A stretch of 64,000 nucleotides of DNA from assembly GCF_963966145.1 (NCBI RefSeq), contig NC_091055.1, positions 4,092,001 through 4,156,000 of the forward strand. The letters are read 5' to 3'. Of this stretch, positions 11,101-24,334 are shown in pieces (the first letter of the stretch is position 1; each line of letters starts with the position of its first letter). The notes beneath the pieces are model-generated. The model was not told the DNA's origin, ran no database searches, and saw only the letters and a list, made by a program, of their open reading frames with translations. Source of the DNA: Tenebrio molitor. Its lineage: Eukaryota; Arthropoda; Insecta; Coleoptera; Tenebrionidae. The position numbers and the translations under genes were made by a program.

Positions 11101-14100
11101 GCGACGAATAAAATTTATTTCGTTATGGCGAAATGATTCGATTAAAAGACACTTGAAAATTTAATGCGACCGGAAAATTGAGTTAAGGTCTGAATTTTAA
11201 ATCGCAACTCCCGGTAGAAGGTTTCGGAGGAGAAGTCTCAAAAAAAAAAACCCAAGGAAAGCCGATCTAAGGAGTTAATTAAATGACAAAATGGACGGTC
11301 ACCGAAACAGACAATGGAGACGCTTAATTTAGATTTGAATTAATGAATTGTGACGGAAGCAAGGAATTCCGACAAATACCGAGAGGAATGAGATACAGCT
11401 ACGTGTTTAAAATTTGACGCAAGTCTTAATCAAATCGTCTCCTAGAGTCGCATCATCGGAATTATGTTGATTGAAGCCAACAATAAACAAAATTTTATTT
11501 AACAAGCCGAATAACCTTTAGACGAATATTATTCAAGGCGGAATTGAGCGCGACTACAAAGCTTTTTGCTGAAAGCTTGCTGAAGTTGAAACAGGGTAGG
11601 TGTACTTGTCAAGTGCCCACACGGAAAATCGAAAACAGGTCAACCATCACAAATCAATAATTAATCCCCTGATTGGAGCTTATTAACGACGTCCCAACAA
11701 AATCCTCCGTTTCCGAATCAAGCAACGACACCGTTTCAGGAAGAATAATCAAATCATTACGTCACTACCGACAAGAATTCTGCACGGTTAATATTTATAT
11801 AATAACAATGGGCCGCTTTTTATTCACTTCTTAAGTCAATTTCCGCTTCAATTATCGCGAGGAAATTCAAAGACGAGACCGAAATGGTTGTTCCAGGAAG
11901 CCCTCCTGACGACACAAAGAACCTCCATTCTTACGTATTCTTCTTACGGTCGTCTCCATGTGACCGCACGATCGACAACATTAGCTACTTATAAATAAGC
12001 TGGAATCAATTGGGTCTTATGCGTTATATCAAAAACGTCGATAACTTGCAAACGACGTCAACAAGACCACATTCAAAGGAGCATTGTTGCTAAAATGTTT
12101 TGGTCCAAAGGTCATGTTGTCGCAGTTGTGCAAAAACGCCAGTCGGATTAGGCCCGAAATAATATTTGAACAAATTGTTGCAATATAAATTATTTTGTCT
12201 GATAACCTCTGTACACGAATATTGCAACTTACGAAAAACTGATAAAGGAAAATCAGTGGAAATTGCGACTATTTTATCGTTTAATGATTTTTATTACATG
12301 TTATCATTTTATTATTCGATACGTTTTCCGACGTTTTGGTGGAAATATGCGGAACATTTGGACCGTGTATTTAAAATTATTTGTTATTATACGCATTATC
12401 TTTTAAAAACAACAATTTCAAACAACCTTGTTTGCGATCCTTGCATCAGTGTAATGTAATTGTCTGAAACCCTCAATTAAAGAGAGTGAATTATTGGAGG
12501 GACGCAGGAACCAATGCAGGTCGCAGTTACAGGTTTAAACATGTCAAATCGGTCGCCATTTGGAAGATTTGCATGTTGCCATTATGTAGAAATATTACTC
12601 ATACAACCGGTGTAATAAATACAGTGGGAGTAATTGTTAAACACATGAGCCAAGTCGTGGCTTATCTGCGTAACCTAATTAATAATCACTATAAATTGTA
12701 ATTTCGAGTCAAAGTTAATAAATCCATCTAGAACAATTTGTTATTGATCATTGATCAACCATCATTCATTTTCGTACAACGCACCACAACTGGAACATAA
12801 AAACATCTAATAACATATTATTCACTAGTTATTAATAATTGTTTTAAAAATTCGACATCAATAAGACATCAAATACATAATTACAAAAAAAGTACATTCT
12901 GCGATTTACTCATGTTTTAATCTATAGAAAATCCAACTGTATTTTTTTTTGGTTGTTGATTAATTTCTCTCGAAAATCAATGTGGCTTTGACGTAGTTGT
13001 ACTAATTTTTTTTTTAATATCAAAACAAGTTAAAACTGAAAATTGTCTTTTTTGTTTGAACAAGAATAATTAAAAATTGAGAAAAACATGTTATTATTAT
13101 TTTTTTCCTTGAAGTTATTAAAATCATTTTAATTTACAATCGTTCCTTGTTTACAAACTTGAAACAAAGGCACGAAGATCTTTGCATATCAAAATACTTT
13201 CGTCAAAAAAATTCATTAAAAAGAAGTAAAAGAGGAAAATGTTTAAATGTTTACCAAGAGATTTTTTATTTTGTTCTTTACTAATAAACTTCATTTTGAG
13301 TGTACAATGATTTATAGGTCTGGACTGGCAACTTGGATAAAAGAATCATGTAAAAATGTGGTAAAATAAAATAAAATAAAATAAAAAGATTCTCCAAAAG
13401 TGTTTTTATTTTTAATCGCCTTACAAATAATGACAAGCATTTGTTGAAAAATGCAAAAATATAAGTATTTGTGAGTCGAGTCGGTCCTCGATCCTGTTAT
13501 TGTTATTATTGTCGAAAACCACAGACGTAAACAAATTATCTACACCATTTTTATGCTGGCAGCAAACATCATCCGTTCTTGTTTTGGAACAGTTTCGGTG
13601 TAATCTTTGGTAAGAAAAATACGCCAGAACCTTGAACTGCACGGAGGCTTCCGTCAAAAATCAACACAAGAAAATGGGCGAGACAATTTGACAAGAAACG
13701 CGGAACTCGGAGGCAAATTCAATGGAAAAAACGAAGTTAAGGTCACTTCGGTTGAAACTGAAATTGTATTAAACCTGTTCAACAATGTGTCCGTGTGCGG
13801 TCTTTTTCGACGTCGCGTCCGCATTCTGTCTGCACCCAAGCTTAGTCATCCAGAAGTCCAAACCGACCAAGAGCTTAGAACACCTCGATGGACACAATGC
13901 AAAGGTCACAGCGTCAATAATCCAACAGACTGTGCGGCGAACTGTGCACAATCTTGAGACACGCTTGCGTCAAATCATCGAGAAAATACATTATCCTTAT
14001 TGAGTTTCCAATCGTACTTTTCCGATAATAAAAAATTGCTGCGAAACCAATATGGAAAGTTCATTGGCCACCGGCGGCTCGAAGGCACCCACACGAAAAG

Positions 14101-14619
14101 TATCTCCCAGACCCCTGCAGCCTTCGATCGGTGATAATTTTACATTTCCCCTCGAGTGGAAATTTGCCAAAAATCGATCAAAACGTGACTTTATAAATAA
14201 GAATTGTTGTGACTAGTACTTAAATAAAAAAGTGTATCGTCAACTTGACCATGAAAACCGCATCGAAATAGATAAAGGAGCAGCGTATTAAAATACAGTT
14301 ATCAAATCCGAGCTGCAACACAATAGTACACCGAATCTATTTGTTATCCGATAAATCCGACCCACTCGGTTAAACGATAATTACGTTACAGAAAATGCGT
14401 GAAATGACTTGCATTCAAGGTCACAATTTTCAACTCACCTGACGAAACACGTTGTAAGTGGTGTCCGTGTCGTAAAAAGGGACCTCGTTGCCTCCTTGAA
14501 GGACTATTACGGCGTTTCCGGGACTCTTCGGAAGGACTCGCTCAACGAGACGCCGTCTGTTCAAAGCGAACAACTCCAGGGGGATCTCCAAGGTTCCAGG
14601 ACCCATCCACAATTTCCCG
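5146..14619 (-). CDS. PEPD: Xaa-Pro dipeptidase (prolidase), lacking its small first exon
   Basis: Cytosolic manganese peptidase that splits dipeptides with C-terminal proline or hydroxyproline. Exons in coding order are 14619-14439, 10260-10069, 6995-6948, 6866-6805, 6758-6714, 6663-6394, 6342-5895, 5843-5692 and 5200-5146; phases agree throughout and give 483 aa (human enzyme 493). All five metal ligands of the pita-bread fold are visible: two Asp in LFDMG...AADITC (11 apart), His in PHGLGHLLG, Glu in TIEPGCYF and Glu in RIEDDV. The N-terminal domain has LQGGNEVPFYDTDT and WAFGAIEPG. The acceptor before the first listed exon leaves one base of a split codon, so about 10 residues including the start ATG must lie upstream; I could not place them between 14620 and 30712. 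An ATG inside the upstream open frame (near 14640) is a less likely alternative. Confidence 0.95.
6996..10068 (-). other. PEPD intron, 3.1 kb
   Basis: Intron between the WAFG exon and the DEIASVL exon. It contains a LINE reverse-transcriptase scrap near 8000-8350 and otherwise AT-rich sequence with no supported gene. The open frame at 9524-9724 (minus) shows no family features. Confidence 0.6.
7995..8357 (-). mobile_element. LINE reverse-transcriptase fragment in a PEPD intron
   Basis: The minus-strand translation contains DTSLTFAAHINEAIKRLKSN and later YCNLVLCCF. This pattern (D-x-x-L-T-F-x-x-H-I-x-x-x-I, then a Y-C/D-x-V segment) follows the reverse-transcriptase core in non-LTR retrotransposons. 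The frame stops at both ends, and no YADD or endonuclease region is seen. It is an old, truncated insertion. Confidence 0.5.
10261..14438 (-). other. PEPD intron, 4.2 kb
   Basis: Intron following the FRQ exon. It contains open frames of 60-116 codons on both strands (for example 10377-10691 and 13607-13957). None shows a motif, a splice-consistent partner or a recognisable family, so I treat them as chance. A TAAAA microsatellite lies at 13362-13386. Confidence 0.55.
13362..13386 (+). repeat. (TAAAA)5 microsatellite
   Basis: Five uninterrupted TAAAA units inside a PEPD intron. Confidence 0.85.
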
Positions 14620-16436
14620 CTGAAAATGAAGCGAAAACTTTCATCAATCCACATTTTGTCCGTTCGTTTCGTGTCAACTGACAGTCTGACGGCTGCATTC
14701 CACACTCTTTTTTCCTAATCTCGACAAATAAATTTGAACAAAATTACCGTTACTCGCTTAAAGTGTGAGTAATAGTTTAATAAAGGCAAGACAACAACAA
14801 AAGAAACCAAAAACGTGTTTCGAAATGACAAAAAATTAATTACCATTTCAAATGGGACTAAGTTCAACGAATTCTAATTCATGTTTCAAGAATCGATGTA
14901 TTTTTGCAATTGACTCATTAAGCAACTGCTGTGGAATTTTTTGACGGTTAGCTGTCTGCGGTCCCGAGGGGAGCAAATTGACCCAAATGACCAAATGCAA
15001 ATCTGCTGAAGAATGTTTAATGCAAACAACAACGCTGCAGCTTCTGAGCTATAGGTATAATAAAATTTGGACATTTTGGTAGTTTTCTAGATGTTTGAAT
15101 GTTTCGAAACACGACAGTATTTTTTGTTAAAGCTTGGCCTTTTCTTGTCTGTTGGATTGGAGTGGGATAGAAATGTGGTTTTATACCGTCGTATTTTTCG
15201 TTGTAACAGAGCACATGTCCTAATTCCAAGACGTTCTACGCCACTGAAGGAAAAGCCAGCATAAATTATCTATTGATCGAGGTTAAGGCTGATTAAGAGG
15301 GAATTTTAGATAAATCCGGAAACCCGAACGTCAATCGATAGTGTAAGATCGATGATCTCAAGTTTACCTTCGTCTAATTCAAGAGTAACAGTCGCATTTT
15401 TGAAAGTTGTAAATGTGCAAAATGCGCAAAACATTTGCTTCAACGGATAGATAATTGTTATGGCCGGGGTAATTGACCAAGTGAGGGCCAAGTGTTTGTT
15501 GCTGGAAAACAACATCGGAGACGAAAAAGACGTTGCTCCGTCCTTGGCAATGTTCGTTGTTTGTTTATTATTAATTCTATGGTGAATCATGTTTTTTCCT
15601 GTCGAAAAACTCGACTGCGCTCAAAACTAATCGCGATGTGTTTACATTCCACCACAACAGAGTCTGACCTATTCGACTTGATTACAAAAAAAAAGTCAAA
15701 ATAAAAATGCCAAATCCTGACAAATCAAAAAGAGAGGGGACTAGCGGCGAGAGACGCGACGAAAAGAGAGAGGAAATATATTTATGTCCAAGTCACCGAA
15801 CTGAATAATGGCGCGAACAAGGAAGAAGGAACAGGTGGATGAACTCCATTCGACCAATGCAGACCTGGAAAAGTGCGACTTTTACTGTTTACGTCGACCA
15901 AAAATCGCCATTGCCAAAGTGACGCCTAATTGCACGCCAGTCTAATCCTCCAACTCGATTTGGTCGGTTAGCGCTTCGAAAAACGAAAATAAATCTCGGA
16001 AAAATCACCCGATGTGAACGACCCAATATACAAGCGACCGAAATAACCTAACCCCGTTTACAATCGAAAAATCAGCACAGGACATCGAACAATTTTTTGT
16101 GGCGTTGACGTAATCAGGCCAACTTTCAAGTTCAAAATTCTATACTCGTCTCCCGATAGAAGGCGACTTCAGAACGGCGAATCGTTAACTATCCTCACAG
16201 CGATGAAACTGCAAAAACGTGCGTCAAAAATACGCGACACGGGGACAGCGCCGAGAGTGGTGATGGTGACCACCCTTGTGCAAGATTAATTTTGCGCCCC
16301 TCCAAACGAGTTGAAAGCTTGTTTTTTTTTAAGAAAAGGCCACGTTCAAATGTTTTAATCGTATGAAAACTCAAGTAAAAGGAATTCAATAAGTTGTTAT
16401 TTACAAAACGGTTTAGATTATTATTAAGGACAACCG

Positions 16437-16640
16437 AAAATACAACGATTAAGATGGCTGGGGCATGTAGAAAGACCACCGGAAAATAGACTCCTAAGAC
16501 AAGCCATATACAGAAGAAGAGACGACGGACAGGAAAAGAGAGGGAGACCAAAGAAGAAATGGTTAGAGGAAGCCGAGGAAAATTTGCATAGGATCGAGTG
16601 TGACTCAGTGAGAACAAAGCCAAAGAATAGAACTATTTAG
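16437..16640 (+). mobile_element. LINE ORF2 C-terminal fragment
   Basis: The plus strand encodes RLRWLGHVERPPENRLLRQA followed by YRRRDDGQEKRGRPKKKWLE. This is the familiar R-x-x-W-x-G-H-V ... R-G-R-P-x-x-x-W tail of many insect non-LTR retrotransposons, and it ends at a stop near 16640. The upstream reverse transcriptase is absent, so this is a truncated 3' copy. Confidence 0.75.
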
Positions 16641-16741
16641 AAAATTTGAAATAGTTTATTTAATCTGCAAGTCTAATGTCCGAGGACCATCAGGTGTAGG
16701 AGTGAAATGTAACACAATATAAAATAACACAGTGTAATATA

Positions 16742-17210
16742 CAGGGTGTTTCTGAAATAGGTGCATTAATTTTAACTGGTAATAAAACTCGTCAAAAGGA
16801 ACAACTTTTCTATTTACCATTTTGCCGAAAAACGATGTTTAATTCCAAAAAAAAATTGGAGAAATTTTTCACTAAAATAGCTCTACGCCACTAAATACTG
16901 CAATGACTAATTGAGATAAGCACTAATATGAAAAAAACGTCAATTTTCATCCAGAAAACGTGTTTTAACGCCGAAATCGAAATTCAAACAAATCTACCCG
17001 TATAGCAAAAAATCCACTTCATAAGAATCTGGTTGTTTCACGTTTTTAGGTAGCTTAGTTTTGGAGATACGAACGGTTTTAGGAAAATCTTTCCTACTTT
17101 TTTAAGTCATTACGCAACGTTTTTCGCCAAAATGACAGAGAGAAAAGTTATTCCTTTTGATATGTTCTATTACCAGTTAAAATTAATGCACTTGTTTCAG
17201 AAACACCCTG
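16742..17210. mobile_element. Non-autonomous TIR element (MITE), CAGGGTG family, copy 2
   Basis: A 469-base element with TA at both flanks. The inverted ends of about 45 bases begin CAGGGTGTTTCTGAAATAGG (left), with two differences in the right end. It lies between two LINE fragments on opposite strands. The first seven bases, TA target and overall size match the element at 3838-4342; the internal sequences differ. Confidence 0.75.
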
Positions 17211-17519
17211 TAGTGCCCTATGACATTTCCCGTATCGTTTTCAAGAATTTTTATCCTCTGCCAATCGTCTTTCCTCCTTCCACAGGATTCTTCGTTTTTC
17301 GGCTTTTTGCCGCAGTTGGTCCTGTGGGCGTCCCACTTTATTCCTTCCCTGCGCTCTGGTTTCGTAAATTTTTCTTGTAAGTCTTTCTTCCTTCATCTTC
17401 CGTCATCATCCTTCATTCTATCGGTTTTATTTAATTCTGATACTAACTGTCTTGTTTCTTATCTTGTCTCTTCTTGTGATCACTTTTATTCTTCATAGAA
17501 ATATCATTTCAGTGGCTAC

Positions 17520-17847
17520 AATTTTACTTTTATTATTTTTTGTTAGAGTCGAAGATTCACTGCCGTTGATCTTTGGTATCTCTTTCTTCCCCAGAAACGT
17601 GGTTCTTTGGGAGTTGTATAGCCTACCAGCTTTTTCAATGTTTTAGTTAATTTCCTTATCTATTTTTCCAGATTCTTCTATGATTGTGCCTAAGTAGTTT
17701 GTAACCTGTTCTAATACTCGTGCTTGGATACCAATTCTGTTTCTTTTCTTTTTTTTTTCTTGTCGTCATTTCTTTAAATGACAACCTCCATTTTTTTGCA
17801 AATTTGGATAGATTATCAAAATCTGATTCCGTGAATGATTCTTGCAC
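17520..17847 (-). mobile_element. LINE reverse-transcriptase fragment, frame-broken
   Basis: On the minus strand one frame gives QESFTESDFDNLSKFAKKW. A shifted frame then gives LEQVTNYLGTIIEESGKIDK, a stop, and GRLYNSQRTTFLGKKEIPK. This is the thumb-like region after the reverse-transcriptase core of insect LINEs (N-Y-L-G-x-I-I ... K-E-I-N ... A-G-x-L-Y-x-x ... F-L-G-K-K-E-I-P). The frameshift and internal stop make it a dead copy. Confidence 0.7.
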
Positions 17848-20800
17848 TTATAGTTTCTAGGATGTAGCTTTTTAAGGTCAGTGAAATTCAAATTTTATAC
17901 CGAAATTTACACAAAAAATTCTCTACATGGTTGAATTTTGATATTTTCATGTCAGCAAAGTAATTCCGACACCAACAAACGAAAATTAAAAAAAAAAAAA
18001 CAAAAGGACGTCTTTATAGACGATGTTTCAAACTAAAAAAAAAAAATTCTTACAACCAAAACAATCAGAATAATAATGTTTTCGCTAATAGTTTTTTGAA
18101 GTCAGAACGAACATTTTGAAGATGGCCCTTATTTTGTCCTAGATTTTTGCTTTAAAGGGTGAAATCACCCCCTGAAAATCGAGTTTTTTAAATTTTCATT
18201 TTATACCTTGAAAACGAAAAGATTTCACTCTTTAAATATATCTTGAAGCATCTAGGTTTATAATCTTTATTGAACTCCCAAATAAAAATAAAAAACCTGC
18301 CTAAATTCCGTCCTTCCTCGTCGATGCACAAATTCTTGTATCGTATGATCTGCATTTAAATATTAAAATTGTGATTTTATAAGGGCAACCCCTGGGCCCC
18401 CCTATGCGGGGCACACCTGTTTGGCGCCGCTTTGAGTGAAACCGACGTTAACCGATTTTCTATTCCTGCGTTCCGATTCTCCTAATTACGAAAATTATCG
18501 ACGAATCGAGTCATATTTGTAGTTACGTAATGAACGAAACTCTAATAAAGTAATAAACGTGTTCGGCGGCGACGTGTTGGTTCAACTGTTAGCGATATCG
18601 AATGAACACTTCCAATATTCGCATGTACGTTTTTTGTTTACGGTCGAGATAACAAATAATCTGTTTCGATCAGTTCTGGCATGTGGCAAGGCCGTCTTCG
18701 CTCTGTTTATTTTTCTTTTCGCGCTTTGACTAGTGTCACTAGCCAATTGATTGTCAATTCGGAAAAGAAAAAATCTGGATGGCTGACCACGCAGCCCCCT
18801 CAAGTCTGCCTCGAAACTTCTGTAGACGCCCGTGACTCGCATAAAATTATCATTCATTAGTGGTGCCAATGACAGCACTTGCATAACGTGCTGTTTCCTG
18901 GACGAAATGAGTCGAGAAAAATCCGGCGCGAAGGACCAGAACTGTATCGCGATTAGTTCATTTTCCGGCGATTGTGGTTAACTCGTTAGGGTCTAGATTT
19001 TGGATTCCATATCTCAGCTGGATCCGCCACGTGTCATGTAGTAGTTATTAAACAGATCTGCAGATGCCGTGCTTACCAAATTAGACAAAACGTGCCTAAT
19101 GAAGCCCTTTGTCTGGTGAATTATTCACTAGCCTGGAGTATGCTCATCTGTCGCCATTCAAAAATTTACAACATATCATGGACCTCTCAGGACCATAATT
19201 GCCTCCTAGATCCTTTAATTATCATTTTCTTGCTCAAGGTAAGAAAAGCTAAAATATTATATGTACGCTCCCTGTTACACAAAACTGATATTTCCATTAC
19301 ATATCTTATCAACGGAAGCGACAACACTTATTTTTTCTTCTGCGGTCTTCCTCCAAATCCAGGAAATCAGATAAACTTCGGCCTTCATATCTTAGCACTG
19401 GTGTTACACAAAATTGAACTAATTCAGATGTATGTATAAAAAAATATGCTAATTTGTAACGATATATATGGAGGATCATAATTTGACATCATAAATTTTA
19501 ATTTGAAACACTTTAAATAAATATTACGTCTATAATTGCTTATTAACATTAATTTACTGTTACATTAAAAAAAAAAACAAATTTTGCGTAAATATCAACG
19601 TCACAGTGCAACGTAACTCGCAGTTCGACGCATTTAATTAAAACTAATTACAATATGTTGTTTCCGTTCAAATATCTCACACCATGAAAATACGTAAATT
19701 TGTGGGTAACGTGGTGCTTTTGGAATTCTAAAAAAATTACTGTATTTGTATTAAGGGGAGACATTTTTTTTTTTGGAAAAATTCGAGATTTTGAGAAGGA
19801 AATCTCGAGTGGATTTTTTAAATGTTGTGGTATTTTGAGAGAGAGGAGGAGGACAGAGAGAAAATTGTGTGGTCAGTCGCATTTTTTGGATTGTCAAAAA
19901 ATATCCAAATGACGTTTAACCTCGTTTAAATGTTTTTATTTTGGCAACAACACAAAGAAACAACGTTTAAAGAAGTTCTGAAAAATATGTATTTAGACAA
20001 GTTCGAAATAAAAATTATAAGAGGAGCTGACGTGGAGGACCGTGTTTTGGAAGTAAGAACAGTAGTAGGAAATTAATGATTGGTCCGGATTAATAATAGA
20101 AAATGTCAAAGATGCTTGTTTTTTAACTTATTTGCTATTTTTAACGGGTCAGAGGCGTTTGCGAAATCGAAAATCACGTGTTTATTATTTTTACGAGTAA
20201 TAGTCGATGGGATATTTTATTTATTTTAAAACCAGTATTTTGGGCCGAGTGATGTGGTCGTCCTTCAACTTATTAGAGAATATGGAGTTGGGTCGAGAGA
20301 AAAAATTCTACTTTCTAAAAATCCAAATAAATCGAAAACAAAATGATTATTTTTAGATTTGGAAACAAAAAATCGAATCGATCCAACGTTCGTTGACGCT
20401 GAGATTCATCAAGGTTGTTTGGATTATTTCTAAACGGAGCAGTCGCTGGAAGCGAGGATTCTTACAAAAGACAAAATATAAACAAGATGACGGAGAGAAA
20501 TACGATAATGAACGGATTTAGGCCATTTCAAAATTACATTGTCTTGCCAAAAGTATATTTAAAACCAGACCATTACATAAGTGAAATTAAATCTCATTTA
20601 GAACAGCTAAGTAGCACATTGTCAAATGTATTTTCTCCGAGCGACTCCCAGGCATGTGTGCAATCGCAGATTTGACGTATCGCCCCACATATTAATAAAA
20701 TGGCAATAAAAATAGTGTAAATAACGGTGCGCGCGCCAGACCAGTTGGCGTCGAAGCTGGCGCTGCGCTAATGGCGCGCCATTAATTGTGCCCTTCGGTG

Positions 20801-20944
20801 TACCCCCGGTGACACATTTTCTGACAAATCGATGCGGCACGTCGGAAAATGGTTGAACGACCTTTGCCACAGGGGCAAGAAAAAATATCCAAAGAGAAAC
20901 ACCCGCTATATATAATCGGAATCCCGATGCGGCATGCCGTCGGT

Positions 20945-20995
20945 TATATAAAGCGTGTTCGGTCGACAGGTCGAAAAATTTCGAGTCACGTGACT
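20945..20995 (+). promoter_or_regulatory. TATA-like box and palindromic CACGTG E-box
   Basis: TATATAAA at 20945-20952 is followed 32 bases later by AGTCACGTGACT (20984-20995), a perfect 12-base palindrome containing GTCACGTGAC. The latter matches the CLEAR-type site of MiT/TFE factors. The surrounding 300 bases are richer in G/C than neighbouring DNA. No downstream coding exon is recognised, so promoter activity is a guess. Confidence 0.3.
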
Positions 20996-22046
20996 GGCGG
21001 TGACGTTTCCAGCCGCGTTAAATAACCATCCGCGTTATGTGAATAATAATTCTATAGTCATGACATGAGAGTCGACGAACCGTGAATGCCTTCTAGACGG
21101 TAAACGTCCGCCATTGGGAGCCAACTCACCGTTCACTTTATTTCCCACATGCAAACAAAAAAAAATTCACCTAGCGAGACGGTGAAACTGTGCACCGACT
21201 CTGTCTTTCCTCACGTAAACAAATCCGACCTCTTAATCTATATATGTATACACAAAAGACAACTGTCAAAATGACAGGGCGAAAATACTACAGTATTTTT
21301 GAAATTCTTCAAAGTTCAAAAACTATTGTCAACATTCGATTCGCAGGAAACGGAGTGGTTAAATGTCAAGCTCTTTACGTTCGATCAAGATTGTGGTCTG
21401 CCGTGGATGCCAAAAATGCGAACAATTTTTTACTTCGACCAGGAAAAGATACGACAAGTGCGATTACCACAAAGAACATAGTGAAAGCAGAAAGTTACAT
21501 ATTTTGTCAACGATTCGAGACTGTTTTTTACAAGTGACAACTAAATCTGTCATCAACGTCCCTCCGTCCTCTATGGTTTCAATTAATAAACACTGCCATT
21601 ATTCAATTGGCGGTTAGCGTTTAAGCCGCCATCGAGGAAGTTCCACTCTATAATTCAGCCTGTTAGGCTTACATCGTGCCGATTTTAGTTTATAAGGAAC
21701 TGGGGTATGTCCGGAAAACATGAACTGCAACCTGTCTGAAGCAAAAGCACTATCAAAATCTTTGCAGAAAATAATACTTTGCTACAGATGTGTACACGTT
21801 ACATGTTGCTGACTGGTTCCTTTCAAGACTAATTGCATCAGCGTGGTCTTGTGGGTGCACTTATATGTAATTAGCTAGCGTCAGAAACTGACAAGCTAAT
21901 TTACAAAATAATTCATAAGCAGTACTAGCTCCGAACGCACTCCTACCATCATCTTAAGTGACAATTAAGTCTCCACTGATTCAAATAACGGTGGCATTGT
22001 TTTTGAAGTGTTATCCATCACATAAAATGGAAAAAAAAATAGGACA

Positions 22047-22237
22047 TATAGTCGTTCAAGAACTCTAACGTTATATTGCGCTTTAAGTTCAATACTGAGA
22101 GGGTTGTCATTTTTTGACACCTCGTAGCCGAGTCAAAGCCAGATAACTCTGTTCACGTCCACTACCTGCTTCTGTGTTAGGTTAACCTTTTAACGATAGG
22201 GAGTGCAGTATAACTTTAGAATTCTGGGGCGACTATA
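22047..22237. mobile_element. Small TIR element (MITE), TATAGYCG family, copy 1
   Basis: About 191 bases with imperfect inverted ends of about 28 bases, starting TATAGTCGTTCAAGAACTCT on the left and TATAGTCGCCCCAGAATTCT on the right. It has no coding capacity. The right-hand part (TTTTAACGATAGGG) is shared, in reverse orientation, with the element at 24335-24559. Confidence 0.65.
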
Positions 22238-23070
22238 CCATGACAAATAAAATTGCCCCCGATTGTCAATAGCCAAAGTGAAATAAAGTGAAAAGTCAAG
22301 AACTAACGAACTGACCAGTCTGCATCCTACGCTTTGTCGTGAGCAAACCAGCAAAATATTTGGGTGTTTGGAAGTCCCGATTACATAAACCGAGTCAACA
22401 GACTTGCAATAGTTACCCACACATCGACCCGAACAGAAAACAAAAGGACACTCGACAGAAAAAAAATGGTGGGAAGTCTGAAAAAGTTACATCCCCTTAA
22501 TTTGTTACGAACACATTCCGGAATTTTGTACTTTTAATGAATCCACTTCGTTATTTGTACACTTGATAAAAACTTCCTCGGCTCGAATTCTGTGACCACA
22601 ACCGCAACCTGGGCTTTCCGAAAACTTCAACGCGATGTTACCGGTGTTACGTCTGAAACTCTATTCCTGGTTTTTAATGTTTACAAACGTATAATTTATT
22701 TAATAGTTGCACGTTTGGAAACAATGACAGGTGAACAAGAGCAACGTAAAAACATGTGCCGTAACAATAGATACTAAAAACAAGGAAACCAGAAGAAAAA
22801 ACGTTTACCACATTAAATTACACTAGAACAATGAGGTTGTAATTGTTGTAATGTTGTGTTTTTAATGTTGGCGTTTCTGCGTTTGACATGTAGAATTTCT
22901 CCGGAGAAAGGGGGAGTTACAAATTATTATTATCATTATTATTATGTAGACTGTCAACAAGTGTAAACACACATTAATAAAAAAGATGGAAGAAAGGTAA
23001 ATGGTAAATACAGATATTAGTAGGACTTTGTTTTATTTAAATCAACACGGAAAGAAAAACTGGAGTTTTA

Positions 23071-23618
23071 TACCGGGTGACTGACGAAAAACCTTTAAAG
23101 CTTAATTTTTATGCGATTTGAATAAATGAAATAATTTTGAAAACACTTCCATACCAACTAAATTAATATTTTCTGTTGCATCCAGTTTTTGACAGATAAA
23201 CATCAACTTGTTTTTTTTTTTTAATTAATTATTACAGAGATTTTTTTCTAGAAGATGTTGACAGTCTCTGGAACAGCAGGGAGGCAATTTTGAGCAACTA
23301 GCACAGATTATTTTATTTTTTTATAAATTTGGTTATTTGATTTTAATTTTTTTTTTTCAACTAAAACAGATTTTTGTTTATTTTTTAATGTACGGGCATT
23401 CAGAAGAAAATTCTCTATAAGAACGAATAAAAATTTGTGATTTGAAAAAAAAGTTGACTATCGTCTGTCAAAAAATACTTAGATGTCGAAAAAATATCGA
23501 ATCAGATACTCGAAGTGTTTTTCAAACTATGTACTTCACTTGATGTGTCATTTAAAATCAAATCGAATAAAAAATACGCAAGATACAGCGTCAAAGATTT
23601 TTCGTCGGTCACCCGGTA
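23071..23618. mobile_element. TIR element (MITE), TACCGGGTGAC family
   Basis: About 548 bases flanked by TA. Its inverted ends start TACCGGGTGACTGACGAAAA at the left, with two changes at the right over about 26 bases. The AT-rich interior contains no supported ORF. Confidence 0.65.
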
Positions 23619-24334
23619 TATAATTTGAATAAGTTAGAACTAAAAGAGATAAACTTGATATTTTCATTATCTGTAGGAGTAGAGATCGAGTCAGTTCTTG
23701 ATATTTTGGTTTTCAGAGATTTCCAAAGAAGTTATTAGAAAAAATTGTTCAGAATCCAATTTTAACCCCCTGTTCCTGTTTGTGTTCCAATATTTGTTTC
23801 AATTTTTACTTAATAAAGAATAAATAAGTAGTGATTTTTTTTATTTGTTTGTTTATTTGTGCGAATTTTGCATTTAAACGGAAATCTAAGGGTGTCTTCA
23901 TCTTAACTGCAACACACTGTATTAATTTGATTTATTAAAAAGTTGTGACAGAAATTTTAGAGCAAAATATTTCTTTCTACTTTCCAGCGTTGGAAGTAGA
24001 GCCTTCTGCAGGAAAATATTATGTGAGAAGCTTCTCTTTTGGGTAGTAGCTACTATTAAAGTAAATAAAGTAATAAAGTAAATATTTAGCAAATTGTCGT
24101 TGAACTTTTCGACGGTGGAAATAGGTATCTGATATGTTAGGGACCATACAATATTTGCATATTCAAATCTTCTAACTATAAGCTAAAAAATGAATGAAAA
24201 ATAAACCGGAAAAATGTCATTCGAGCAAAGACACATAAAAGTTCTATTTGGGTAAACGAAGAAGATCAAAATTCGGTAAAGGATTTGTAAACTTATGATT
24301 ACTCCCTTCTTTTAATTGGTTTAGCAGAACCCAT

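Noticed and set aside
16195..16623. 142-codon minus-strand frame
   Set aside because: It is antisense to the LINE C-terminal fragment at 16437-16640; its hydrophobic composition comes from the purine-rich sense strand.
22924..22947. ATT-rich microsatellite considered as a CRISPR-like or functional array
   Set aside because: Imperfect ATT units of ordinary microsatellite type; there are no spacers, and CRISPR arrays are not expected in insect nuclear DNA.
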